A stretch of 33,537 bases of DNA from Vibrio halioticoli NBRC 102217. GTDB taxonomy: Bacteria > Pseudomonadota > Gammaproteobacteria > Enterobacterales > Vibrionaceae. How positions within the stretch are numbered: the first letter of the stretch is position 1; each line of letters opens with the position of its first letter. Of this stretch, positions 10,684 through 20,600 are shown piece by piece. Location of the stretch: assembly GCF_000496695.1 (NCBI RefSeq), contig NZ_BAUJ01000060.1, positions 1 through 33,537 of the forward strand. The letters are read 5' to 3'. The notes beneath the pieces were generated by a model. The model was given only the letters and a program-made list of their open reading frames with translations. It searched no databases and was not told the DNA's origin. The translations under genes and the position numbers were made by a program.

Positions 10684-12213
10684 ATGAAAAAGACGCCAAA
10701 TATCAACCCAGAAAGTCAAGATGTTGCCGAGCTACAAGCGATGGTGAAAGCGCTGATGGCGTCAGAAACCCAATTGAAACAAGAGCGTCAATCGCTACTT
10801 GAACAACTCAAGCTTGCCTTCGACCGCCAGTTCGCTAAACGCTCGGAGGCGTTAAAGCCTTACGATGAATCTCAAGGTGACCTCTTCAACGAAGTGGAAT
10901 GTGAAGCCGCTAAGGAAGAAGAGGTTGAGGTCACGACGACCACCACAACGAAGAAGCGCGGTAAACGCAAACCACTTCCAAAGACCTTGCCCCGTGAGGT
11001 TATCGAACTTGATTTAGACGACCATGAAAAGCAATGCGCTTGCTGTAATCATGACCTTCATAAAATCGGTGAAGACCGCAGTGAAAAACTAGAGTTTACG
11101 CCAGCGGTACTTAAAGTGTTGGAATATGTTCGTCCTAAGTATGCTTGCCGTCAGTGTGAGCAAACAGAAGAAAAAAGCCACATCGTTCAAAAGCCAGCGC
11201 CGCAAAACATTATCCCTAAGAGCTTCGCGACAGAGAGCTTGCTCGCCAACATCATCCTTGGCAAATATCAATACGCAATGCCACTGTATCGACAAGAGTC
11301 GTTGTTTACCCAATCGGGTATAGAACTATCACGCACCACCATGGCAAGGTGGATTATCCAAGTCAGTGAGAAGTTCGCTCCACTTTACGCAGCCTTGAAA
11401 ACGCACCTACTAGAGCAAGCAGTGGTTCAGGCGGATGAAACGCCACTCAATGTTCTCAAGGAAGATAAGCAGTGTTACATGTGGCTTTACTGCTCGGGCG
11501 CAGACTCCCCAGGTGCCGCACTCCCCAACGTGAAGAATATCGCCTTGTACGACTACCAAAACAGTCGCGCGAGGGCGTGCCCTGTTGCCTTCTTGGGTAA
11601 CTTTAATGGCTATCTGCAAACCGATGGCTATGCGGCCTATGACGGTCTTCACCAAGTGACCAATGTTGGTTGCTTGGCGCATGCAAGGCGTAAGTTCATG
11701 GATGCGAAGAAGCTCCAAGGCAAAGGTAAGTCAGGCAAAGCAGATAAAGCGTTGGCCAAAATCCAAAAGCTCTATGGGATAGAATCACGCTTAAAGGGGG
11801 CGTCTGCCGAAACACGAAGAGCAGAACGTCAACGGCATGCCAAGCCGATACTGGATGAGCTGTACGAGTGGATGACGACCCAACAAGTGATAAGCTCTAG
11901 CCCATTAGGCAAAGCGATAAAATACACGCTCGGGCAATGGCCAAAGCTGATCCGCTACATCGACGACGGTCACTTATCGATAGATAATAACCGTGCTGAA
12001 CGCGCAATTAAACCGCTGGTCATTGGCCGAAAAAATTGGCTGTTCTCGAGCACGGTAAATGGGGCTGACGCTAGCGCAATGCTTTACAGTATCGTCGAGA
12101 CGACAAAAGCTAATGGGCTTATCCTCTATAACTATATGGTCAAATGCATGAAAGAGCTGGCGAAAGCAGAGCCAGATATCGATGCGCTCCTACCTTGGAA
12201 CTTCAAGTACTAG
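10684..12213 (+). CDS. tnpC: IS66-family DDE transposase TnpC
   Basis: TnpC is the catalytic transposase. The 509-residue protein starts with a coiled-coil-like segment (about 12-60) and an acidic/basic linker. Next comes an IS66 zinc-binding domain with two Cys-x2-Cys pairs (CACC near 119-122; CRQC near 156-159). In the DDE core the likely catalytic residues are Asp251 (QADETPLNVL), Asp314 (QTDGYAAYDG) and Glu439 (DNNRAERAIKPLVIGRKNW). An IS66 C-terminal domain ends in LLPWNFKY. All signatures are intact, so the protein is probably active. Confidence 0.96.
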   Translation: MKKTPNINPESQDVAELQAMVKALMASETQLKQERQSLLEQLKLAFDRQFAKRSEALKPYDESQGDLFNEVECEAAKEEEVEVTTTTTTKKRGKRKPLPKTLPREVIELDLDDHEKQCACCNHDLHKIGEDRSEKLEFTPAVLKVLEYVRPKYACRQCEQTEEKSHIVQKPAPQNIIPKSFATESLLANIILGKYQYAMPLYRQESLFTQSGIELSRTTMARWIIQVSEKFAPLYAALKTHLLEQAVVQADETPLNVLKEDKQCYMWLYCSGADSPGAALPNVKNIALYDYQNSRARACPVAFLGNFNGYLQTDGYAAYDGLHQVTNVGCLAHARRKFMDAKKLQGKGKSGKADKALAKIQKLYGIESRLKGASAETRRAERQRHAKPILDELYEWMTTQQVISSSPLGKAIKYTLGQWPKLIRYIDDGHLSIDNNRAERAIKPLVIGRKNWLFSSTVNGADASAMLYSIVETTKANGLILYNYMVKCMKELAKAEPDIDALLPWNFKY

Positions 12214-12224
12214 TAATATCGCCC

Positions 12225-12246
12225 CGTGGGTTCATGGGGCGTTTAC
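12225..12246 (-). repeat. Right terminal inverted repeat of the IS66 element
   Basis: Read on the minus strand it begins GTAAACGCCCCATGAACCC. An 8-bp internal hairpin (GCCCCGTG with CATGGGGC, 12221-12240) overlaps it and may help end tnpC transcription. Confidence 0.88.
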
Positions 12247-12254
12247 ACATCAAT
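12247..12254. repeat. Right 8-bp target-site duplication of the IS66 element
   Basis: An exact copy of ACATCAAT at 9875-9882. Together with the next bases it forms the 12-bp palindrome CATCAATTGATG (12248-12259), so the element entered next to the centre of a palindrome. Confidence 0.93.
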
Positions 12255-12356
12255 TGATGAAAATTAGGAATGAGTTGCTTTCTATTGTTTCGCTATTGTG
12301 ATTTATCTCTCAGTGCTATCGTAGCGTTTCGATTTTTAGCGGATGGATGATGACCG

Positions 12357-13151
12357 ATGGATGTAAGCATTGAGATACTTACGTTTTTATTTTTTGTAGC
12401 GGGCTTAGCCGGTTTTATTGATGCCATGGCTGGTGGCGGCGGGTTACTTACCTTACCGGCATTATTAGCCGCTGGCGTACCTCCTACGCATGCATTGGCC
12501 ACCAATAAACTGCAAAGTTCGTTTGGTAGTTTCTCAGCCAGCTTTTATTTTGTGCGCAGTGGCTTAGTGAGCCTTAAAGAAATGCGCCTTGCTATTTTGT
12601 GTACTTTTATCGGTTCGGCGACTGGCGCAGAAGCGGTGCAGTATATTGATGCCAGTATTTTAACCAGTCTTATTCCCGCATTATTGATACTGATTTCTTT
12701 GTACTTTTTATTGTCACCACAAAATCGTGAAGCATCCGGTGAGCGAAAAATATCTGAAGCTATGTTCGCGTTTTTCATCGGTGGCGGTATTGGTTTTTAT
12801 GATGGCTTCTTTGGGCCGGGAACAGGCTCTATTTTTGCGATTTGTTTTGTGGTGCTGGCTAATTGTTCTTTGGTGGAAGCAACAGCGCGCACTAAAATAT
12901 TGAACTTTACTTCTAATATTGCTGCATTAACCTTCTTTATTATTGCGGGTTTGCCAATTTGGAAAATTGGTTTAGTGATGGCGGTTGGCGGGTTTATTGG
13001 TGCTCGTTGCGGCGCAAAAATTGTGGTGACCAAAGGGCAACGTTGGATCCGTCCGTTAGTGATCATTATGTCAATGACTATGGCAATGAAGCTGCTTTGG
13101 GAACAACATCAGCAATGGTTTGTATCATTGATTTCACTCTTTCATTCTTAA
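12357..13151 (+). CDS. TSUP-family (TauE/SafE) membrane permease
   Basis: The 264-residue hydrophobic protein has the TauE/SafE layout of about eight membrane helices. Glycine-rich repeats open each half: GLAGFIDAMAGGGGLLTLPALL near residue 15 (cut) and GGGIGFYDGFFGPGTGSIFAI near 140 (cut). The PTHALATNKLQSSFGS motif is also typical. Family members move sulfite, sulfonates or other anions; the substrate here cannot be read from sequence. It resembles the E. coli YfcA group. ATG 12357 is the first start after an in-frame stop at 12351. The 3' end overlaps the convergent LysR gene by 74 bp. The IS66 element is inserted 110 bp upstream. Confidence 0.85.
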   Translation: MDVSIEILTFLFFVAGLAGFIDAMAGGGGLLTLPALLAAGVPPTHALATNKLQSSFGSFSASFYFVRSGLVSLKEMRLAILCTFIGSATGAEAVQYIDASILTSLIPALLILISLYFLLSPQNREASGERKISEAMFAFFIGGGIGFYDGFFGPGTGSIFAICFVVLANCSLVEATARTKILNFTSNIAALTFFIIAGLPIWKIGLVMAVGGFIGARCGAKIVVTKGQRWIRPLVIIMSMTMAMKLLWEQHQQWFVSLISLFHS

Positions 13152-13932
13152 GCGATTTGGCTCTTACGCAGACATTGATCGGGCGGTTCAACGGTTTTAG
13201 TTGTTCAAAGTGAAATAGATTTTTCGTCGCAATATTAAGTGTCTTAATCGTTGATAGCGGGATAAGTGCTGGGGCTAATCCACCCAGAGCAAGGTTAGCC
13301 GCCGCAGTATAGGAGTCCATTTCCATTAGTGGGCTCACGCCAAGTTTTGCTAGCAATTGCAGCTGATAAGTGTTGGCTGGGTTGGCTAAGTCATTACAGA
13401 TGAGTTTGCTAGGAAGCTGTGGCAGGCGCTGCTTGCTGACAATATAAAAGGGCTCATCAAACAAGTGAAATACTTCCAACCCGTGACTTTTTGGTAAGTG
13501 ACCGGCACAAAAGCCAATGGTCACTCTGCCTGACTGCACGTTTTCAACAATTCTCGGGGTATGGTTGGTAGTGATAGTGAACGCGTTTTCTACCGCATTT
13601 ATCTTATCTATTTGCGATGAAAGATAGCCTGCAATTAAGGTTTCTGAACAGTCCATTTTAATGACTGCATCTGAAGATAAGCTTTGCTCATCGCTGATCA
13701 GGCCTTGCAGTTCAATAAAGGTTGCTGCGACATTTTGGATAAGAGTTTGCGCAGCTGGGGTGAGTCTAATCAAGCGCCCATCGGGCTCAACTAATTTTTT
13801 ATCGAGCTTTTTTTCTAAGTTTGAAATGCGTTTGCTGACTGCTGACTGGCTAATATAAAGCTGAGAGCCTGTGCGACTCATGGTTTTTTCTTTGTTTAAC
13901 ACTAGCAGTGTTTCGATACCTTCTAAAAGCAT
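13078..13932 (-). CDS. LysR-family transcriptional regulator
   Basis: The 284-residue protein begins with a winged helix-turn-helix (residues about 3-60) containing the LysR signature YISQSAVSKRISNLEKKL. A substrate-binding-like domain follows (about 90-284) with the usual SGRVTIGFCAGHLP and FYIVSKQ strands. No specific subfamily is recognisable; it is not ArgP, judging by the N-terminus. Its last 74 bases overlap the 3' end of the TSUP permease gene on the other strand. LysR regulators often act on neighbouring transport genes, but the convergent arrangement gives no shared promoter, so such a link is only a guess. About 185 bases separate it from the TRIC gene upstream, which is on the same strand. 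Confidence 0.9.
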   Translation of the reverse strand: MLLEGIETLLVLNKEKTMSRTGSQLYISQSAVSKRISNLEKKLDKKLVEPDGRLIRLTPAAQTLIQNVAATFIELQGLISDEQSLSSDAVIKMDCSETLIAGYLSSQIDKINAVENAFTITTNHTPRIVENVQSGRVTIGFCAGHLPKSHGLEVFHLFDEPFYIVSKQRLPQLPSKLICNDLANPANTYQLQLLAKLGVSPLMEMDSYTAAANLALGGLAPALIPLSTIKTLNIATKNLFHFEQLKPLNRPINVCVRAKSLKNERVKSMIQTIADVVPKAASLP

Positions 13933-14117
13933 ACGGCACTCATGAATATATGGAATTGATATTGAGTTAAGCTAGATGATTATAGGCAAAGTTGCTAGAG
14001 GAAAGTCATAAACTTAGCAGGAAAATAAAGCAATTATTTGACCTACTAAAGTTGATGACTTTTTCAAACTTGGGTATGGAGTGTTTTTGCCGCGAATATA
14101 CGGCGTTAAACCCGTGA

Positions 14118-14735
14118 CTACTGTTTGTTTAAGGCAAATGTAGGTAACGACAAATGCCAGCGAATGGCGGCTAAGCGTATGAGCAAGGTAACGGTAATAC
14201 CTCCTAACATAGCTTGTGTGCTATTTACGCCCAATTCCATGAGCCCTGTATGTGTGCAGCCTCCGGCAATACATGCGGTTGCGTACACTTCACTGCGCAA
14301 GATCATCGGGATTTCTCGCGCTAAAATATCGCGCAAGATCCCACCGCCACAGCCTGTGAGTACCCCCATCATGACAGCAATCATGTAAGAGTCTTGATAG
14401 CTCAATGCCTTTTCAACACCAATGCCGACAAAAGCCGCTAATCCAATCGCATCACAAACAGGTAGCAAGTACCAAGCAATGCGTTTTGGCCTTCTGACGA
14501 TCAGCATGGTGATCAAACTGGTTATGATGATCACCCAAACATAGGTGGTATTGCCAATCCAAAATACAGGAGTGGCACCTAGCATCATATCTCGAATAGT
14601 TCCCCCACCAATGGCAGTGACTGCAGCCAGTACAATCACGCCAAACGGATCCATTCTTAATCGACCGGCCAGCAATACTCCAGAAATAGCAAAGATGGCG
14701 GTACCAAAGAGGTCGATAAAGTACAGCAGGCTCAT
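14118..14735 (-). CDS. TRIC-family (UPF0126, YicG-like) membrane protein
   Basis: The 205-residue protein is a tandem repeat of the UPF0126/TRIC unit. Each half carries the conserved glycine-arginine motif (GGGTIRDMMLG near residue 43; GGGILRDILARE near 130), with about seven predicted membrane helices in total. Prokaryotic TRIC homologues form trimeric cation channels; the ion and role in this group are not established. The start codon overlaps the mtnN stop by one base (TAATG), so the gene is translationally coupled to mtnN. No T-rich terminator is visible after its stop. Confidence 0.88.
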   Translation of the reverse strand: MSLLYFIDLFGTAIFAISGVLLAGRLRMDPFGVIVLAAVTAIGGGTIRDMMLGATPVFWIGNTTYVWVIIITSLITMLIVRRPKRIAWYLLPVCDAIGLAAFVGIGVEKALSYQDSYMIAVMMGVLTGCGGGILRDILAREIPMILRSEVYATACIAGGCTHTGLMELGVNSTQAMLGGITVTLLIRLAAIRWHLSLPTFALNKQ

Positions 14736-15436
14736 TACGCAGTTTTCACCAACGCTAGCATGTTCAGCACCATCTCAGATGAGCTCTTCGCTGCAAGAGG
14801 CAAGAACTCTTCAAAGCTCATTGGTGATTCTTTATCGGCCACATCAGAGATAGCACGTACGACCACAAAAGGAACCGCAAATTGATGACAAGTTTGAGCG
14901 ATAGCCGAGGCTTCCATTTCTACTGCGATAACAGAAGGGAAGTCTGTGCGAATGCGTTGTTGCGCTTGTGCGGTGCAAACAAAGGTGTCACCTGTACAAA
15001 TAAGACCGTGTACTGCGTGTGTATCAGCCATTTTGTCTAGTGCAGATTGTGCAAGATTGATCAGCTTTTCATCAGCTTTAAAAGCTGCTGGCTGACCAGC
15101 CATTTGCCCAATTTCATAACCAAAAGCAGTTACATCAGCATCATGGTGACGAACTTCAGTCGACACGATAACATCACCAAGGTTAAGGCTGGAGTCAAAA
15201 CCGCCTGCAGAGCCAGTGTTGATAATCACGTCAGGTTGGTAATCACTGATCAGCAATGTCGTACCAATAGAAGCGGCAACTTTACCAATGCCAGATTGAA
15301 GTAGAACCACTTCAACACCATCAATGTCACCTGCGAAGAAGGTACAACCGCCTTTCTTCTGTTCGGTTAATCCCTTGATAGATTGTTTTAGGATGGCAAC
15401 TTCTTGTTCCATCGCACCGATAATGCCGACTTTCAT
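14735..15436 (-). CDS. mtnN: 5'-methylthioadenosine/S-adenosylhomocysteine nucleosidase
   Basis: MtnN (Pfs) cleaves methylthioadenosine and S-adenosylhomocysteine, recycling methionine. In Vibrio it supplies S-ribosylhomocysteine for the LuxS/AI-2 signal. The 233-residue protein has the catalytic residues Glu12 (GAMEQE), Glu175 ([10 protein letters not shown]) and Asp198 (AISDVAD), plus the SGIGKVAAS phosphorylase-family loop. Its length agrees with the E. coli enzyme (232). It is the first gene of a unit with the TRIC gene and has an extended -10 promoter upstream. Confidence 0.98.
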   Translation of the reverse strand: MKVGIIGAMEQEVAILKQSIKGLTEQKKGGCTFFAGDIDGVEVVLLQSGIGKVAASIGTTLLISDYQPDVIINTGSAGGFDSSLNLGDVIVSTEVRHHDADVTAFGYEIGQMAGQPAAFKADEKLINLAQSALDKMADTHAVHGLICTGDTFVCTAQAQQRIRTDFPSVIAVEMEASAIAQTCHQFAVPFVVVRAISDVADKESPMSFEEFLPLAAKSSSEMVLNMLALVKTA

Positions 15437-15480
15437 AAAAATCTCGCTCTGATCAATGTAGCTATATTAGATAGGGCGAG

Positions 15481-15491
15481 ATTGTAGCATA
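15481..15491 (-). promoter_or_regulatory. Extended -10 promoter of mtnN
   Basis: Minus-strand TATGCTACAAT has a TACAAT hexamer with the upstream TGn extension, and no good -35. Transcription would start near 15474, about 38 bases before the mtnN ATG. An 8-bp inverted repeat, AATCTCGC (15440-15447) with GCGAGATT (15476-15483), overlaps the -10 and the ribosome site and could be an operator. Confidence 0.6.
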
Positions 15492-15512
15492 GGAGTTTTA
15501 TAGAAGTGAAAG

Positions 15513-15938
15513 CTAGATTAGACCAGCTTCTAATAACGCCGCACGTAGCGCATCAGCACGTTTACGGTTCACCCCAAAGTCTGAGTGACCTGTACGTGAT
15601 TCTGAGCGCACGATGAGCTTGTCATCAATGATACGAAGCTCTAGATCGTCGACAAAACGAAATACCTTACTGGTGTATTCAATGCGTAGGTAATTTTCTT
15701 GTCTATCCGCGGTTTTTGCTCGGCCTAAGCCAAGTGCCACGCTTTCTATGGCCTCTAAAGTGGTATCAGGTTTTAGCACAAATGGAGCTAAAGCGTATTT
15801 CTCTCTGCCGTCTTGAGTTGAGACACAATTGGGCTTGTCAGCGCAGGGCTGAATACTTCTATCTGACATTGTGCTCTCTCCGTTGCTACATCCTACGGCA
15901 AGGGTTGTTGCCATGAGTAATGCGAGTGGTTTAAACAT
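15513..15938 (-). CDS. DUF1499 lipoprotein
   Basis: The 141-residue protein starts with a lipoprotein signal peptide whose lipobox LAVGC places the lipidated cysteine at residue 17. Ser at +2 suggests sorting to the outer membrane. The mature part fits DUF1499: the CADKPNCVSTQ motif near 32-42, then TLEAIESVALGLGRAK and the RSESRTGHSDFGVNRKRAD stretch. The molecular function of DUF1499 is unknown. It lies 76 bases upstream of mtnN on the same strand, but mtnN has its own promoter in the gap. In the 192-base gap to the gltBD terminator I see no firm promoter, only a small hairpin (GCACT/AGTGC, near 15975). Confidence 0.85.
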   Translation of the reverse strand: MFKPLALLMATTLAVGCSNGESTMSDRSIQPCADKPNCVSTQDGREKYALAPFVLKPDTTLEAIESVALGLGRAKTADRQENYLRIEYTSKVFRFVDDLELRIIDDKLIVRSESRTGHSDFGVNRKRADALRAALLEAGLI

Positions 15939-16130
15939 GAGTCTATCAATCCGTTGTTAGTGTGGAATTGCTCAGCACTGTGTCCTTAGTGCATGAAGTT
16001 TATATGTTGTGTTTAAATACAATAACTTAACGTTATTTTTACAAGTTAAGTTTAAAACAGACAAAGGTCAAGAGGCTTATGCAAACTCTTTATTAAAAAG
16101 AAGAAAGGAAGGGGATTTAGGTGGTGGTAT

Positions 16131-16159
16131 AAAAAAGGCCAGCGGTGTTAAGGCTGGCC
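16131..16159 (-). terminator. Intrinsic terminator of gltBD
   Basis: On the minus strand GGCCAGC (16159-16153), a 9-base loop, GCTGGCC (16143-16137) and six T residues (16136-16131), about 25 bases past the gltD stop. Confidence 0.92.
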
Positions 16160-16183
16160 AAAGATTGGAATCTTAAGATTTAA

Positions 16184-17653
16184 TTATTCTGAAAGCATTA
16201 GCGAGTTAGCTTTTGCTTCTAAGTTAGAGCTTTGCATTAGGTATTTGTCGATAGCGATTGCACACTCACGACCTTCATTGATACAACGAACCACCAAAGA
16301 TTGGCCAGTACGCATATCACCTGCTGCAAATATACCTTTTTGGTTAGTCGCAAAGCCTTCGGCTGCCACATTACCACGTTCATCAAGTTTGATGTCCAGT
16401 TGAGCTAGCACGCCAGTAGGTTCTGGGTGTAAAAAGCCCATAGCCAAGAAAGCAAGATCACAAGGGATCACACGTTCACTGCCGGCAACTTCTTCAAAAC
16501 TAGGACGTTCGCCAGGAGCAGCATCTTGCCAAACGATGTCAGCAATGCGCAGACCTGTTACTTCACCTTTATCATTCGCGATAAACTCTTTGGTCAGAAT
16601 GTTCCAGTGACGCTCACAACCTTCTTCGTGAGAAGTGGTTGTTTTCATGATCATTGGATACTGAGGCCAAGGCATATTCGCTGGGCGTTTCTCTGGTGGG
16701 ATCGGCATGATCTCTACCTGAGTAATGCTGGCGGCTTTATGACGGTTAGAGGTACCCACACAGTCAGAACCTGTATCACCACCACCGATAACCACAACAT
16801 GTTTACCTGCCGCGTGAATTTCTTCACCTTTAAGATCCATCTCATTAGCACGGCGGTTGTTTTGACCTAGGAATTCCATGGCGAAGTGCACGCCTTTTAA
16901 TTCACGACCAGGAATTGGCAGATCGCGAGGAACCGTAGAGCCACCGGTTAGCAAGACAACATCGAAGTCTTGACGCAGTTGTTGTGCGTTGATGTCGACA
17001 CCAATGTGCGCATTCACTTCAAACTTAACGCCGGCTTCAGCCATTAGGTTGATCTTACGATCAATGATGTCCATACCTAGCTTAAAGTCCGGGATACCAA
17101 AGCGCAGTAGACCACCCACTTTCTCGTCACGTTCAAATACTGTTACGCAGTGACCAGCACTGTTTAACTGTTCTGCTGCGGATAAACCGGCAGGGCCACT
17201 ACCGATAATGGCAACACTTTTACCTGAACGAGAACGTGGTTTCTTAGGTTTGGCATAACCTTCTTTGTAGGCACGCTCAACAATAGTCTTCTCAATGTTA
17301 CAGATGGTAATAGGATCTTGGTTGATACCTAGTACACAGGCTGTCTCACAAGGAGAAGGGCACACACGACCTGTAAATTCAGGGAAGTTGTTCGTAGAAC
17401 TTAGGATGTTCCACGCTTCTTCCCAGCTGTCGCGATATACCGCATCATTGAATTCAGGAATGATGTTACCGATAGGGCAACCGCTGTGGCAGAAAGGTAC
17501 GCCACAGTCCATACAACGTGATGCCTGAGTATTGATTTTGTCACCAAACTCTTCGTTTAGCACAAATTCTTTGTTGTCTTCGATACGAACAGACGGGTCG
17601 CGTTTTTGTGGAAGCTCACGACCGTGCTCCAGAAATCCAGTAGGCTTACCCAT
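16184..17653 (-). CDS. gltD: Glutamate synthase small (beta) subunit
   Basis: GltD takes electrons from NADPH through FAD and passes them via iron-sulfur clusters to GltB for glutamate formation. The 489-residue protein has N-terminal cluster cysteines (Cys47, 50, 55, 59 in CMDCGVPFCHSGC; Cys98, 102, 106 in CPSPCETAC). An FAD Rossmann motif, VAIIGSGPAGLSAAEQL, is at about 147-163, and a NADPH Rossmann motif, VVVIGGGDTGSDCVG, is near 290. The C-terminal FAD motif GIFAAGDMRTGQSLVV is also present. It starts two bases after the gltB stop, so the pair is co-translated. A terminator follows. Confidence 0.98.
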   Translation of the reverse strand: MGKPTGFLEHGRELPQKRDPSVRIEDNKEFVLNEEFGDKINTQASRCMDCGVPFCHSGCPIGNIIPEFNDAVYRDSWEEAWNILSSTNNFPEFTGRVCPSPCETACVLGINQDPITICNIEKTIVERAYKEGYAKPKKPRSRSGKSVAIIGSGPAGLSAAEQLNSAGHCVTVFERDEKVGGLLRFGIPDFKLGMDIIDRKINLMAEAGVKFEVNAHIGVDINAQQLRQDFDVVLLTGGSTVPRDLPIPGRELKGVHFAMEFLGQNNRRANEMDLKGEEIHAAGKHVVVIGGGDTGSDCVGTSNRHKAASITQVEIMPIPPEKRPANMPWPQYPMIMKTTTSHEEGCERHWNILTKEFIANDKGEVTGLRIADIVWQDAAPGERPSFEEVAGSERVIPCDLAFLAMGFLHPEPTGVLAQLDIKLDERGNVAAEGFATNQKGIFAAGDMRTGQSLVVRCINEGRECAIAIDKYLMQSSNLEAKANSLMLSE

Positions 17654-17655
17654 GA

Positions 17656-20600
17656 TTAAACTGCCTCCGCTTCGGTTTGTTGCTGCGCTGCTTTGTTCTT
17701 TTGCAGAACTGCTTTGTAGTCACGAGGCATTACTTTCGCCAATGACTGCAAGTTCACTTCAAAGTTGTCTAAGAAAGACTGAGCGACTTCACTTCCTGTG
17801 AATTGTACGTGTTTAGTTAGCATGTCTTGCAGTAGTGCTTTGTCTTCTGCATCGATAGGGTCGATATCGACCAACTCGCTATTGAGCTTAGTTTCAAAGT
17901 TGCCGTCTTTATCCCAAACATAAGCGATACCGCCACTCATGCCTGCGGCAAAGTTACGACCGGTAGAGCCAAGGATAATCGCGATACCGCCAGTCATGTA
18001 TTCACAACCGTGATCACCGACACCTTCCACCACGACTTTCGCGCCAGAGTTACGTACACAGAAACGCTCGCCCGCTAGACCGCGGATGAATGACTCACCC
18101 GAAGTTGCGCCGTAGAAACATACGTTACCTACAACGATATTGTCTTCAGGAACGATATTCGACTTCGCATCCGGATAAAGCACTAGCGTACCGCCAGATA
18201 AACCTTTACCCCAGTAATCGTTCGCGTCGCCCTCAACCTCAAACTTAACGCCCTTGGCAAGGAAAGCACCAAATGATTGGCCTGCGCTACCATTGAACTT
18301 AACGTTCATTGGTTGTGGCAATCCTTGGTCTTTGTACACTTTCGAAATTTCGTTAGACAACATTGTGCCCACGCTTCGGTCAGTGTTGATGATTGGGAAT
18401 TCAGCGCTTACTGCCGTACCTTTTTCTAGTGCTGGAATCGCAGTTTGAATCAGTTTGCGATCCAAGACATCTTCAAGATTGTGGTTTTGTTCAGTCTGGT
18501 TGTATACGCCATCTTCAGCACGCGCAGGTTCAATGTGTAGAACTGGCGATAGGTCGAGGTTTTGGTATTTCCAGTGGCCGATACCGTCACGAACTTTCAG
18601 TTTCTGTGATTGACCTACCATCTCTTGAATTGTACGGAAACCTAGTTCAGCCATGATTTCACGTAGACCTTCAGCCATGTATTGGAAGAAAGTCACCACA
18701 TCATCTACGCGACCATCAAAGCGCTCACGTAGCGTTTTGTTTTGCGTAGCGATACCAACAGGACAGGTGTTCTTATGACACTTACGCATCATGATACAAC
18801 CTTCAACAACCAGTGCAGCCGTTGCCACGCCCCATTCTTCTGCGCCTAATAGAGTCGCAACAGCAAGGTCACGAGGTGTTTTCATCTGACCATCAGACTG
18901 AACAACGATACGGTTACGTAGGCCGTTTTTCAGTAGTGTTTGGTGTGTTTCAGCTAGACCCAATTCCCACGGTAAACCTGTGTGACGAATTGAAGACATA
19001 GGTGAAGCACCTGTACCACCATCAAAACCTGCAATCAGAACCACATCGGCTTTAGCTTTTGCAACACCTGAAGCGATAGTACCTACGCCTGCTTCCGATA
19101 CCAGTTTCACGTTTACGCGACCGTTACGGTTAGCATTTTTCAAGTCGTAGATAAGCTGAGCTAAATCTTCGATTGAGTAAATATCGTGGTGTGGTGGTGG
19201 TGAAATTAGACCAACTCCTGGAGTGGAGTGACGAGTTGCACCAATCCAGTCATCAACTTTATCGCCCGGTAGCTGACCACCTTCACCTGGTTTCGCACCT
19301 TGCGCCATCTTGATCTGAATTTCTTCAGAGTTGGTTAGGTAGTATGAGGTTACACCGAAGCGTCCAGAAGCCACCTGTTTGATTGCTGAACGTTCCCAAT
19401 CACCGTTTTCTTTACGTTCGAAACGAGATGGGTCTTCGCCGCCTTCACCAGAGTTTGATTTAGCGCCAATACGGTTCATCGCAACAGCAAGGGTTGAGTG
19501 AGCTTCGTAAGAGATAGAACCAAACGACATTGCACCTGTAGCAAAGCGTTTAAGGATAGCTTCAATTGGCTCGACTTCTTCTAGCGGAATAGAACCTGCT
19601 GGGTTCTTAACAAAGTCCAATTGGCTACGCAGTGTGGCTGCATTATCACCTTGGCTATCAACTGCTTGGGTGTATTGCTTAAACTGGTCAAAGTCTTTGT
19701 TACGAGTTGATTGCTGTAGCAATGAAATAGTTTCAGGGTTAAACAAGTGTTTTTCACCACGTTGTTTCCACTGATAAACACCGCCAACATCAAGCAATTG
19801 CACTGGGATTTCACGGGTTGGGTAACCAATGCGGTGACGCACGATCACTTCTTTAGCGATGTCATCGATAGTCAAACCTTGAATACGAGACACAGTACCA
19901 GTGAAGTATTTGTCGACTACCGATTTGCTCACACCAAGTGCTTCAAAGATTTGCGCACCGTGGTAAGACTGCAAGGTAGAGATACCCATCTTAGAGAAGA
20001 TCTTCAATAAGCCGCCGTTAACGCCTTTACGGTAGTTCTCGAACAAGTCTTTAATGTGCGCTTCAGGGTCTAGTTTCTTAGTACGCTGCAGATCAGCAAG
20101 TGTTTCGATGACTAGGTATGGGTTAACTGCGTTCGCACCGTAACCAATTAGCGTTGCAAAGTGGTGTGTTTCGCGAGCATCGCCGGTTTCTACCACGATG
20201 TCACATTTAGCACGTAGGCCTTTGCGAATTAGGTGGTGGTGAACTGCGCCTACCGCCAGCATAGCTGGAATAGCGGCATGGTTTGAGTTAACCGCACGGT
20301 CAGTCAGCAAGATAATAGAGTACCCGTCGATGACAGCATCTTCTGCGTACTGGCAAATACGTTTTAGGGCGCGTTCTAGCTTGCCTTTATCTTCACTGGC
20401 TTGGAATACGATATCTAGCGTTTTTGACTGTAAGTGCTCATTATCAATAGCACGTAGCTTCTCAAGTTCAGAGTTAGACAGAACCGGAGACTCTAGTTCT
20501 ACTTTTTGACAGTGTTCAGGGGTCTCAGTCAGTAAGTTCTGATCTTTACCTAGGTAAGTGTTCAGAGACATAACCATACGCTCACGAATCGGATCGATTG

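Larger units (their letters stand above)
9883..12246 (+). mobile_element. Complete IS66-family insertion sequence
   Basis: The 2364-bp element carries tnpA, tnpB and tnpC in the standard IS66 order. It is bounded by imperfect inverted repeats beginning GTAAGCGAGTCATAAACCC on the left and GTAAACGCCCCATGAACCC on the right (15 of 19 positions equal). An exact 8-bp direct duplication, ACATCAAT, lies outside both ends. All three frames are open and the duplications are perfect, so the insertion is probably recent and may be mobile. It lies 46 bp past the carAB terminator and 110 bp before the TSUP permease gene, so it breaks no gene but may have changed the promoter of that permease. Confidence 0.95.
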
